A stretch of 64,000 nucleotides of DNA from Nitrospira defluvii (GTDB taxonomy: Bacteria > Nitrospirota > Nitrospiria > Nitrospirales > Nitrospiraceae). The notes beneath the pieces are model-generated. The model worked only from the letters and a program-made list of their open reading frames with translations. It searched no databases and was not told where the DNA came from. This document shows, one piece after another, positions 9,391-17,709 of this stretch (position 1 is its first letter; each line of letters begins with the position of its first letter). The translations under genes and the position numbers were made by a program. Where the stretch lies: the NCBI GenBank assembly GCA_011525625.1, contig WYAX01000012.1, positions 372,001 through 436,000 of the forward strand. The letters are read 5' to 3'.

Positions 9391-9416
9391 TCCTTCCAGG
9401 GTGTGAGTCTGGTGGT

Positions 9417-10124
9417 ATGACACCCGCAACGTCAATTGAGGCGGTCCAACGCCTGTTGGGCTACCGGTTCCATCAACCTCGCCTCCTGGAAGAAGCGCTG
9501 ACCCATAAGTCCTACTCCAACGAGCGGCGCACCAAGGCCCGCACTCAGAATGAGCGCCTCGAGTTTCTCGGGGATGCGGTCTTGTCGCTGGTCATGAGCG
9601 AATATCTCGCCGCGGAGTTCCCGGGCAGTAACGAAGGCGGACTGTCCAAGCTGAAAGCGCATCTCGTCAGCGAAGCCTCGTTGGCGAGGGCTGCTCGACG
9701 GATGAAGCTCGGGCGGCTCTTGCGTTTGGGCAAAGGCGAGGAATTGTCGAAGGGGCGCGAGAAGCATTCCCTGTTGGCCGACGCGCTGGAAGCGTTGATT
9801 GCGGCGGTGTATCTCGATGGGGGACTTGAGGCGAGTCGAGCGTTCACCTTACGGGTCCTGGAGGAGGAGTTGCTGGCTGCGCGAGCAGAGCAGGCTCGTC
9901 CGGGGATGGAAGATTACAAAACGCAATTGCAGGAACTGTGTCAAAAGCGCTTTGAGAGTTTGCCTCAGTACGCGACCGTACGGGAATCGGGCCCCGATCA
10001 TGAAAAGGTGTTTGAGGTCGAGTTAACGATTTTGGGTGTGATGCGAGGCATTGGGTGCGGACACAGCAAGAAAGAGGCGGAACAGATGGCCGCGAAGGAA
10101 GCGCTGACACAGTTAACCGTGTAG
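9417..10124 (+). CDS. rnc: Ribonuclease III
   Basis: The 235-residue product has an N-terminal RNase III domain with the NERLEFLGDAVL signature holding the metal-binding acidic residues, a second acidic site at LLADALEALIAAVYLD, and a C-terminal dsRNA-binding domain (about residues 160-233, ending KKEAEQMAAKEAL). It processes rRNA precursors and structured mRNAs. It is the last gene of the ribosome/fatty-acid operon. Confidence 0.95.
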   Translation: MTPATSIEAVQRLLGYRFHQPRLLEEALTHKSYSNERRTKARTQNERLEFLGDAVLSLVMSEYLAAEFPGSNEGGLSKLKAHLVSEASLARAARRMKLGRLLRLGKGEELSKGREKHSLLADALEALIAAVYLDGGLEASRAFTLRVLEEELLAARAEQARPGMEDYKTQLQELCQKRFESLPQYATVRESGPDHEKVFEVELTILGVMRGIGCGHSKKEAEQMAAKEALTQLTV

Positions 10125-10156
10125 CGCCGCTGGATGTGAATCGACAGGAAGGAGGC

Positions 10157-10813
10157 ATGATGGCACAGGGACATTGGTGGAGTCGCGTGGGACTTGCGGG
10201 ATTCCTGGGTGTGGCGATGGCCGTCGGTATAGCCGAGATCGGCATGGCAGCCGACACAGCTCCCCCTTCGGGAAGCGAGGTGACGAATGCGAGCAACGCG
10301 CGCGCGGTGATCAAGACGAAGTTTGGCGACATCGAGATTAAATTCATGCCTGAGGTGGCGCCAAAGCATGTGGAGAACTTCATCAAGCTGGCCAAGAGCG
10401 GGTTCTATAACGGCACGATTTTTCATCGAGTGATCCCGGGGTTTATGATCCAGGGTGGGGATCCGAATACCAAGGATTCCCTCAAAAAGGGCAGCTATGG
10501 GCAAGGTGGTCCCGGTCACAACGTCAAGGCCGAATTCAGCGACCTGCCGCACAAGCGGGGTGTGGTGTCGATGGCGCGTGCGCAGGATCCGGATAGCGCG
10601 GGGTCCCAGTTTTTCGTTGTTGTGGAGGACTCGCGCTTCTTGGATCGGAAATATACGATCTTCGGGGAAGTCGTCAAAGGGATCGGGGTTGCGGACAAGA
10701 TTGTCGCCTTACCCAGAGTTATGTGCCAAGCTGGTCCACCGAACCCTCCAGATAAGGGGCCCTGTGATAATCCAATCGACAGGGTGGAGATGACGGTGAC
10801 GATTCTCGAATGA
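10157..10813 (+). CDS. ppiA: Exported cyclophilin-type peptidyl-prolyl isomerase
   Basis: The product is about 218 residues. A signal peptide (residues 1-27, cleaved near GMAA/DTAPP) is followed by a single cyclophilin domain with the catalytic FHRVIPGFMIQGGDP segment (active-site Arg, Phe, Gln) and SAGSQFFV. It probably assists folding in the periplasm. A strong AGGAAGGAGG (10146-10155) precedes a Met-Met start; the second ATG (10160) has the better spacing. A Cys-containing insert (VMCQAGPPNPPDKGPCDNP) near the C-terminus could form a disulfide. The frame extends upstream into rnc, but that part is not cyclophilin-like. Confidence 0.92.
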   Translation: MMAQGHWWSRVGLAGFLGVAMAVGIAEIGMAADTAPPSGSEVTNASNARAVIKTKFGDIEIKFMPEVAPKHVENFIKLAKSGFYNGTIFHRVIPGFMIQGGDPNTKDSLKKGSYGQGGPGHNVKAEFSDLPHKRGVVSMARAQDPDSAGSQFFVVVEDSRFLDRKYTIFGEVVKGIGVADKIVALPRVMCQAGPPNPPDKGPCDNPIDRVEMTVTILE

Positions 10814-10830
10814 AGGAGCATCAGCCGGAG

Positions 10831-10861
10831 TGAGCCGACCGTTCAAGGAACGGTCGGCTCA
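10831..10861. terminator. Perfect hairpin between convergent genes
   Basis: A perfect 14-bp inverted repeat (10831-10844 and 10848-10861) with a 3-base loop lies between ppiA on the plus strand and the minus-strand gene ending at 10883. There is no marked T-run on either side, but the position and the stem (9 G/C of 14) fit a bidirectional terminator. Confidence 0.75.
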
Positions 10862-10882
10862 TGTACGTCGAGGACCATACTG

Positions 10883-11461
10883 CTAGAATGGCTGGTTCTG
10901 CCGCTGTGCGTGTACTAAGCCGAGCAGGTGTGCGAGAGCCTTGGTCATGCGTTCCGCGTGGGATGCCGAACGAAACAGGACCGTATCCTCTGCGAACTGC
11001 CCTTCGAGCGAAGGCACCGCGCCGGTGCAGAAGCTGGTCTTCATGATGCAGGGGCTGATACTGGTGCAGGTGAGGCGGACGCCGTATAGCACCAGGTTGT
11101 TGTCCCGAGTATCTTGCCCTTGATACTCGATCGATTCGATATCATGCAGGTCGAAGTGGGTATACCCGGTATTAACCTCGTCATGCCCATGATTGAGTTC
11201 GACGGTGCCGAGCTTGGTGCCTGTGGGGATCACACTGTAGATCTCGGTGATTTTCGTTGGTTTTCCTGCCTTGGGATTTCGACAACTCAGCGCGCGGACA
11301 AAGCCGTGTGTATTGGCCATGTCGCTGATGAACTGGACGGTATCCTCGACTGTCTGACTCAAGCCAGGCACCGGAGACAGTAGAAGCGCCAGAGATGCCA
11401 CGGCCAAGCCGGCGGTGAGGAATCGATGTCGTCGATGATGAGCTTGCGCCTCGTCCGTCAT
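10883..11461 (-). CDS. Exported protein of unknown function
   Basis: The 192-residue product starts at an ATG with GGAG nearby. It has a signal peptide (residues 1-36, LALLLSPVPGLSQT). The mature part holds four Cys residues (ALSCRNP, LTCTSISPC and SFCTG), which suggests one or two disulfides. I recognise no family. It stands alone between the ppiA hairpin and the deacetylase gene. The upstream interval contains ACTGAA-N4-TTCAGT (11513-11528), a short dyad that could be an operator. Confidence 0.65.
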   Translation of the reverse strand: MTDEAQAHHRRHRFLTAGLAVASLALLLSPVPGLSQTVEDTVQFISDMANTHGFVRALSCRNPKAGKPTKITEIYSVIPTGTKLGTVELNHGHDEVNTGYTHFDLHDIESIEYQGQDTRDNNLVLYGVRLTCTSISPCIMKTSFCTGAVPSLEGQFAEDTVLFRSASHAERMTKALAHLLGLVHAQRQNQPF

Positions 11462-11617
11462 AAGTCTCCTTCACCCCACGCGCGGGTCCTGTTGCAGGGC
11501 AGAGCATAACGTACTGAAACTGTTCAGTCAGTGCAATCCCTAGTTTGACACAGAGCCAGTCAGTGACGGCTTCTCTAATCAATTGAGTGTCAATTTATGG
11601 TTCTTGGGAGGAGAGGA

Positions 11618-12511
11618 TCAAGCCACGTCCTGAGCAATCTCCGCCGGGGGAATGGCCGGAAACACTGTTTGCTCGATGGGGAGAATCGGGGAGAGGTCGA
11701 TCTGCTCGGAGATAGGTCCGAAGCGGAAGGTGTTGAGAAGGGTGGTGATTCGAGGTTCCATCTTGTCCAGGTTCAGGTAGTGAGCCAGTTGCGAGAAAAA
11801 CGGCCCTTCCATTCGCGGTTGCTGAGGGTCAAGTTCCCACGGGTGAAAATACATCACTAACGGATGGCCATTGAGCTCAATGCGGCGCATCAGGCCACAC
11901 AGCGCAGCGAAGGGAAGTAGACGGAAATAGCTTCCACCCGCAATCGGAATTCGCACCCCGCCGAGATTGACCGTAGAAGGAGGAACTTCCCAAATGGGGC
12001 CGGAGGAGGTCTGCCTCACATGATGCCAAGGATCTGAGCCGGGCAGCCCGCAGTGCTCGTGCCGGATGGGAACGAGGCTGGAGTCATAGGTGTACCCTTC
12101 TTCCGCGAGGATCGGAAGAGCCCATGGCGTCTCGCGGGTGATCGTAAACCCTGGGGCTCGGTAGCCTTGAATGGGTGCTCCTGTGAGGTCCTCAAGGAGC
12201 CGCTTGGATTTTCTGACGTCGGCTCGAAACAGTTCCGGTGTTTGAGCCGTGACTAATTCGTGACCGTAGCCGTGAGACGCAATCTCATGCCCACACTCGG
12301 CAATTTGCTTAATCAGCCCAGGGTGCCGCTCCGCTACCCACCCTAAGACGAAAAAAGTAGCTCTGGTTTGATACCTGGCGAGCAGCTCCAACACCTTGCA
12401 GGTGTTAGCAGTGACTCGGCTTTCGAATGCCCCCCAGTGTCGCCGACGGATCGGGGAATCAAATCGCGAGACCTGAAAATGTTCTTCAATGTCGAATGTG
12501 AGGCAATGCAA
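11618..12511 (-). CDS. XrtA-type polysaccharide deacetylase (DUF3473)
   Basis: The 297-residue product starts directly with the NodB-fold motif (LTFDIEEHF) and keeps the second metal motif HEIASHGYGHE, the RAPGFTIT catalytic strand and a C-terminal DUF3473 part (FHPWELDP). In the established family, this deacetylase subtype is encoded with exosortase (PEP-CTERM) exopolysaccharide loci and removes acetyl groups from the exported polymer. Here no exosortase or glycosyltransferase gene is adjacent, so it is a lone member of that system. An AAGGAAC site precedes the ATG. A sigma-54-type promoter lies 135-150 bases upstream. Confidence 0.85.
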   Translation of the reverse strand: MHCLTFDIEEHFQVSRFDSPIRRRHWGAFESRVTANTCKVLELLARYQTRATFFVLGWVAERHPGLIKQIAECGHEIASHGYGHELVTAQTPELFRADVRKSKRLLEDLTGAPIQGYRAPGFTITRETPWALPILAEEGYTYDSSLVPIRHEHCGLPGSDPWHHVRQTSSGPIWEVPPSTVNLGGVRIPIAGGSYFRLLPFAALCGLMRRIELNGHPLVMYFHPWELDPQQPRMEGPFFSQLAHYLNLDKMEPRITTLLNTFRFGPISEQIDLSPILPIEQTVFPAIPPAEIAQDVA

Positions 12512-12645
12512 GGGATCGTTCCTTATGTGTAGGGTTTCGCCTACAAGGCCCTAAGGGATGGTTGCGGCGTTGACGGTGGAGAGGAGGTGCCCAGTAACTG
12601 CCCCTTTCGACCTACTTTGTATACTATGAGTACGCGACGAAGTAA

Positions 12646-12661
12646 AGCAAAGAGTGAGCCA
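12646..12661 (-). promoter_or_regulatory. Sigma-54-type promoter of the deacetylase gene
   Basis: Read on the minus strand, this segment is TGGCTCACTCTTTGCT. The invariant GG and GC are separated by exactly ten bases, matching the -24/-12 consensus TGGCAC-N5-TTGCW at all but one of the conserved positions. The predicted start is near 12636, giving a leader of about 125 bases before the deacetylase ATG. The AT-rich stretch 12661-12700 beyond it includes TATCAAAATGATATG, a near match to an IHF site. Confidence 0.5.
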
Positions 12662-12717
12662 TTATAGTTTCATATATATATCAAAATGATATGAGATCAA
12701 TGGGGAAGGGAATCGGA

Positions 12718-12761
12718 AGACTGTATCGAGAAATCCGATAGACTGTATCCAGCTGGATACA
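12718..12761. promoter_or_regulatory. Tandem TGTATC half-sites with an 18-bp palindrome
   Basis: TGTATCCAGCTGGATACA at 12744-12761 is a perfect palindrome. The ten bases AGACTGTATC occur at 12718-12727 and again at 12740-12749, 22 bases apart (about two helical turns), so three TGTATC half-sites are present. The array lies roughly 80-125 bases upstream of the predicted sigma-54 start, where enhancer-binding activators bind. The rest of the 12512-12822 interval contains no gene that I can see. Confidence 0.5.
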
Positions 12762-12822
12762 CCAATAGGGGATGGATTAAATGTAAGAAAATCGGTAGGG
12801 GCTGGTGGCGATGGAAACCGGG

Positions 12823-14069
12823 TCACGCAGCTTGTTTCTTTCCCTCCATTTCGGCTTGGGGGAGTTGGAGGGGGACGGTAAACCGAAACACCGAGCCGAC
12901 GCCAGGCTCGCTCTCTGCGCCAATGTGTCCTCCCATCAGTTCAACGAGCTGCTTGCAAATGGCCAATCCCAAGCCTGTGCCTCCGTACTTTCTGGTGGTC
13001 GAGCCGTCGGCTTGCACAAAAGGCTGAAACAATTTACTGAACGCGCCGGGCTCAATGCCGATCCCGTTATCGACGACGGAAAACCGGAGATGGGTGACGT
13101 GCGGCTGATCCCCTGTCGATTCGTTGTCCTTGGGGGCTGGAAATTCAAGGCGCTGCTCGGGGGGGCGCTGATCAAGGTCTACATGTACGGTAACGGTCCC
13201 ACGCTCACTGAATTTGATCGCGTTCGCCAGTAAATTGCTGAGGACCTGTTGCAGACGGGTTGGATCTCCGCATAGCACAGGGGGGACATCGTCGGCAATG
13301 TATGAGTTGAGGAGGAGCCCTTTACGCTGCGCCCGCTCTGCGAACAACGCCATGATACGACCGAGGAACGTCGAGAGTTCAAAAGCCAGCAACTCAAGCG
13401 ATAGCTTTCCGGATTCAATTTTCGAGAAATCTAGAATGTCATTGATGATGACCATCAGGGCATCCCCCGAGGTCCGTATTGTTTGGGCGCAATCCAGTTG
13501 TTCGGGTGTCAGATCTGTCTCCAACAGCCAATCGGTCATGCCCAGTACGCCATTCATGGGGGTGCGGATTTCATGACTCATGGTCGCCAGGAATTCAGAT
13601 TTGAGCCTGGCGCCTTCGATCGCCGCATCCCGCGCTTGCGTCAGCGAGGCTTGGCTGGCTCGGAGCTCTTGCAGGACCTGATTGGCGCGCACCATATAGC
13701 GGATGCGGTGAGTCAGGAGCATCGCGTTCAACGGCTTCACGATAAAATCCGTTGCGCCGGCATCGTAGGCTTTCGTGATGGACTCGAAGTCGTCCAGTCC
13801 GGTCATGATCAGGATGGGAGTGTGTTCACCGCCCGGTAGTCGGCGCAGGGCGGCACAGGTAGCAAATCCGTCCATTTCAGGCATCATTACGTCGAGCAGC
13901 ACCACATCCGGTGTACGTTTTCGAATGCAAGGCAGGCGTCACGCCCGTTCTCCGCCTCCTCCACCTCCCATCCCACTTGCTCCAGGGCTTCGCGGGCGAA
14001 CATCCGGATGATGATGTCGTCATCCGTGACCAGGGCATAGGGGGATCGGCCGGATAAGAGGGGATTCAT
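12823..14069 (-). pseudogene. Receiver-histidine kinase, broken by one frameshift
   Basis: The gene starts at ATG 14069 and reads a receiver domain (MNPLLSGRSPYALVTDDDIIIR..., up to GRDACLAFE), then runs into a stop after a further 11 residues. The receiver continues in another frame as KRTPDVVLLDVMMPEMDG, followed by HisKA ([14 protein letters not shown]) and HATPase ([19 protein letters not shown]). Adding one A to the run of four at 13918-13921 restores a single 415-residue protein, so a one-base deletion in a homopolymer is the simplest explanation. The ATG overlaps the stop of the upstream hybrid kinase (ATGA). The downstream part alone could be translated from an internal start at 13905, but would lack the first half of the receiver. 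Confidence 0.8.
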
Positions 14070-17000
14070 GCTTGTTTCTCCTTGGCGATCTCATTGCGAA
14101 AGACGGTACAGGCAGCGGCATATTCAGATTGCAATTCCGCAAGAATGCGATCGGCGTCGATGAGATTCTTGCTGGCGCCCATGAGTTCCAAATCCTTGCA
14201 ACGGGCAGCGAGGCCAAGCGCCCCGAGCTGGGCACTGCTCGATTTGAGTCGATGGGCGATGGCTTGCAACCCTGCGGGGTCGTTGGCTCGGAGGGCATCG
14301 CGCAGCGCGTCGACGCTGTCTCTGGAATTGTCGAGGTATTTCCGAAGCACCGATGCCAGCACGTTCGGGCGGTTGGGTCGTTGCAAGGCGCGAATGGCGT
14401 CGAGGGCGTTGAGGTCGATGGCTGGTGTCTGAGCTTCGGCGGCAGACTCGGAGACAGAGTACGTTCCCGGCGTGGAGTCCCGGGAATCGGCAGTCGTCTG
14501 GTTGATGAGCACAGGTGCGGAAACAAGGGGCGCCTTCTTGCTCAGCCACTTGTGGACGGTTTCGCGTAGCTGCAGTTGCGTATAGGGTTTGGTCAGGTAA
14601 TCATCCATGCCGGCCGCCAGGCATCGTTCGCGATCGCCCTGCATGGCGTTGGCCGTCAATGCCACGATGGGCAGTCTGCCTCGTTCCGACCCGCTGTCAC
14701 GTCGGCGAATCTCTGCGGTCGCGGCGAGTCCGTCCATTTCTGGCATCTGACAATCCATCAGTACCAGGTCAAAACGACTCTCTGCCGTCGCCAGGAGCGC
14801 CTGCCGGCCGTTCTCCGCAACCTCAACCAGGTACCCCAATTGTTCGAGCATGCCGACGGCCACTTCCCGGTTCACAGGACTGTCTTCTGCCAGAAGTATG
14901 CGCCCCGCCGATTGTTGCTGTACGTGGGCGGCCGGTTCAGGCGGGGAGGGAAGTGGATGAGTCGGGTGCCCGGCAGGGTTGGGTGCGAGAGAGGGGGTGG
15001 GAACCGGTGCATATCGTGCGAGAGGTGTGGCCGATTCGGAGCCGAGGGGTTGCAATTCGAATTGCGCGGTAAATGCGAATGTGGAGCCGCGCCCGGGCTC
15101 ACTGTCTACCGTAATCGATCCGCCCATGAGTCCGACCAGCTGTTTCGCGATGGAGAGGCCGAGTCCGGTCCCCCCGTATCGCCGGGTAGTGGACCCGTCT
15201 GCCTGGGAAAAGGCTTCGAAGATGCGCAGCTTTGCCGCAGCCGGAATCCCGATCCCCGTATCGGTGACCGCAAATCGCAGTTGTGCATGGGTGGTGGTCC
15301 CACTCACGAATTCAGCAACGAGTGTGATGCCGCCGTTCTCCGTGAATTTGATGGCGTTGCTCAGGAGATTCATGAGGATCTGACGAAACCGCACGGGGTC
15401 GCCTTTCAGGTAGTGCGGCACCTTGTCGTCGATCTGCTGGGTGAGCTGCAGCTTCTTGCGACGGCCGGCTTCCATGAACAATTCGAGCGATTCTTCGAGT
15501 ACTTGCACAAGATCAAAGGCGACACATTCCAGGTCGAGTTTGCCGGCCTCTATTTTTGAAAAGTCCAGGATGTCATTGATGATCGCCAGCAGCGTGCGTC
15601 CCGACCGGTGCACCGTCGACGCCAGATGGCGCTGTTTGTCCGTCAACGCGCTGTTGAGCAGAAGTTCGGTCGTGCCCAGGACGCCGTTCATGGGGGTGCG
15701 GATTTCATGACTCATGTTCGCCAGGAACTCGCTCTTGGCCTTGCTGGCCGCTTCGGCCGCTTCCTTGGCCGCGCGGAGTTCCTCCTCGCTGCGCTTTCGG
15801 TCGGTGGTATCGATGTGGATGCCGACCATGCGCGCCGCCACGCCATACACGTCCCGGATCAGGCTACCGCGGGAGAGAATCCACCGGTAGCTGCCGTCCC
15901 GATGTCGCAGGCGGTGCTCGATTTCGAAGTGCGAGCATTCGCCATCGAGGCAGGATTGGATGGTTTTATGGACAAACGGCTGGTCATCAGAATGAATGCG
16001 CAGACGCCATTCATCGAACGCGTTGGGGAGTGTGGTGTCGTCGTGGCCGAGTTGGTGCTTCCATTGCGTGGAAAAATAGATGGCGCCAGTGGTGAGGTTC
16101 CAGTCCCAAATTCCAATGTGCGAGCCCTGGACCGTCATCATCAGACGGGCTTCGCTGGTCCGCAACGCTTCTTCTGCTTGCTTGCGCTCCGAGATATCCA
16201 CCACGAAGGCCGTAAAGGTGTACGCATTTTCCAGCCGGAGCGGGGTGAGTGACAATTCGATCGGAAACTCCGTGCCGTCGCGGCGCAAGGCGGTGACTTC
16301 AACCCGTTTGTTGAGGATCGGGCCTTCGCCGGTCTTGAGAAAATGGTCGAGCCCCCGTTGGTGGGCCTCACGGTGTGTGGGGGGGATGATGGTGTCCGCC
16401 AGGGAGCGGCCGATGGCTTCCTGGCTGGTCCATCCGAAGGTCTGCTCGGCCTGTGTATTCCAGGCCGTGATGCGGCCCTGGTCATCCATGTTGATCACCG
16501 CGCTCAGCGCGGTGTCGATGATCAGTCTGGTTCGGCCCTCACTCTTGCGTAGCGCGCCTTCGGCATGGAGGCGCTCGACGGCTTCGAGCGCCAGCGAGAC
16601 GAGCGAGGCAATCGCATGACCGAACTGCTGCTCTTCCAGCATCCAGGGGCGGATGGAGCCGACATGTTCGTGGCACAGTACCCCGACCAGTTTGCCTTTG
16701 AAGCGGATCGGGATGTCCAGCATCGCTGTAATCCCGAGTGGCGCCAGGTAGCTCGCAGTGAATTCGGAGGTGCGTGGATCGTGTTGTGCATCGGCGGCAT
16801 CGATGACGCGCTCGGAGAGGAGTTCACGGAAATAGCTTGGGAAATCGTGTGCGAGGAGTTCCGTTCCTGAGGAATAGGTCTCGGCCCCGGCATCATAGAG
16901 CGTTTTACATTGCAGGGCGGCATGGTCCTCGCCTAACAACCAGATGCTGCACCGGCGCACGTGTAGGGTGGTGGCCGAAACGCGGGTGATCTCGCGTAGG

Positions 17001-17704
17001 GCGGGCTCAAGCACGCCACTTTGGATGACGCTGTTGCTTGTCAACCCGAGCAGCGCAATTTGTTGTTGCCGGAGCAGGTCTTCGGTGTCGCGGCGACGGT
17101 TCTCAATGTGTTTGCGTTCGGTGATGTCACGAAAGACCAGGACGGCGCCAACCGGGTGATCGTCTCGCACGATGGGTGCTAACACGCAAGAGACGGGAAA
17201 CGACCGACCGGTAATCGAGGTCAGCACTCCGTCGTCGGTCCGAAAAGATTGTTCCTGCATCGGCGCGCTCTGCAGAGTCTGTGGGAGCAGTGTCTTGTGG
17301 GAGTCCGCGGCGGCAGACAATGAAATGATGTCCTGAAGCCGTCGACCAACCACTTCCTGTTCGCCGAGCCCCCAGAGTCGTTCGGCCTCGGGATTGAGCA
17401 ACACGATGTCCCAGTTGCCGTCTACGACGCAGAGACCGTCGCCCATCGACCGTAGCACGGTTTGAAGTTTATCCCGTTCTTCGGTGAGCCGGCTCTCGGA
17501 GGTGCGACGAAGCTGTTCGTTCAACGCCTGCATTTCCGAAGCGGAGAGCGCGATGGAGCGTTCAAGGAGTTCGCGTCCCTGGTCGGACTCCAGATAGCTT
17601 CGGCTCACCCGTTCGAGCAGCTGTTGCCAGATCTCGGGGGCCGGAGGGGCCGAGGTGTTGTCCAGCCCCAGTCGCTTCAGTTGCCGTGTCAGCAGCGGAT
17701 GCAT
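14066..17704 (-). CDS. Hybrid histidine kinase: PAS-GAF-PAS-PAS-HisKA-HATPase-REC-HPt
   Basis: The product is about 1,212 residues and has no membrane segment, so it is probably a cytosolic sensor. In order: a helical lead (1-75), PAS (75-195), GAF (215-370), PAS (380-500), PAS/PAC (510-630), HisKA with the phospho-acceptor His666 in the MSHEIRTP motif, HATPase, a receiver with Asp984 in the [11 protein letters not shown] motif, and a C-terminal HPt with His1151 in the [12 protein letters not shown] motif. It can therefore run a complete His-Asp-His relay internally. The start at 17704 lies six bases after the FIST gene stop. The frame is open for another 192 codons, but that stretch is only a shadow of the FIST gene. 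The downstream receiver-kinase is translationally coupled to it. Confidence 0.9.
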   Translation of the reverse strand: MHPLLTRQLKRLGLDNTSAPPAPEIWQQLLERVSRSYLESDQGRELLERSIALSASEMQALNEQLRRTSESRLTEERDKLQTVLRSMGDGLCVVDGNWDIVLLNPEAERLWGLGEQEVVGRRLQDIISLSAAADSHKTLLPQTLQSAPMQEQSFRTDDGVLTSITGRSFPVSCVLAPIVRDDHPVGAVLVFRDITERKHIENRRRDTEDLLRQQQIALLGLTSNSVIQSGVLEPALREITRVSATTLHVRRCSIWLLGEDHAALQCKTLYDAGAETYSSGTELLAHDFPSYFRELLSERVIDAADAQHDPRTSEFTASYLAPLGITAMLDIPIRFKGKLVGVLCHEHVGSIRPWMLEEQQFGHAIASLVSLALEAVERLHAEGALRKSEGRTRLIIDTALSAVINMDDQGRITAWNTQAEQTFGWTSQEAIGRSLADTIIPPTHREAHQRGLDHFLKTGEGPILNKRVEVTALRRDGTEFPIELSLTPLRLENAYTFTAFVVDISERKQAEEALRTSEARLMMTVQGSHIGIWDWNLTTGAIYFSTQWKHQLGHDDTTLPNAFDEWRLRIHSDDQPFVHKTIQSCLDGECSHFEIEHRLRHRDGSYRWILSRGSLIRDVYGVAARMVGIHIDTTDRKRSEEELRAAKEAAEAASKAKSEFLANMSHEIRTPMNGVLGTTELLLNSALTDKQRHLASTVHRSGRTLLAIINDILDFSKIEAGKLDLECVAFDLVQVLEESLELFMEAGRRKKLQLTQQIDDKVPHYLKGDPVRFRQILMNLLSNAIKFTENGGITLVAEFVSGTTTHAQLRFAVTDTGIGIPAAAKLRIFEAFSQADGSTTRRYGGTGLGLSIAKQLVGLMGGSITVDSEPGRGSTFAFTAQFELQPLGSESATPLARYAPVPTPSLAPNPAGHPTHPLPSPPEPAAHVQQQSAGRILLAEDSPVNREVAVGMLEQLGYLVEVAENGRQALLATAESRFDLVLMDCQMPEMDGLAATAEIRRRDSGSERGRLPIVALTANAMQGDRERCLAAGMDDYLTKPYTQLQLRETVHKWLSKKAPLVSAPVLINQTTADSRDSTPGTYSVSESAAEAQTPAIDLNALDAIRALQRPNRPNVLASVLRKYLDNSRDSVDALRDALRANDPAGLQAIAHRLKSSSAQLGALGLAARCKDLELMGASKNLIDADRILAELQSEYAAACTVFRNEIAKEKQA

Positions 17705-17709
17705 CGGCC

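Noticed and set aside
11545-11567. TTGACA at 11545-11550 as a plus-strand promoter
   Set aside because: No -10 box at 16-18 bases and no plus-strand gene follows.
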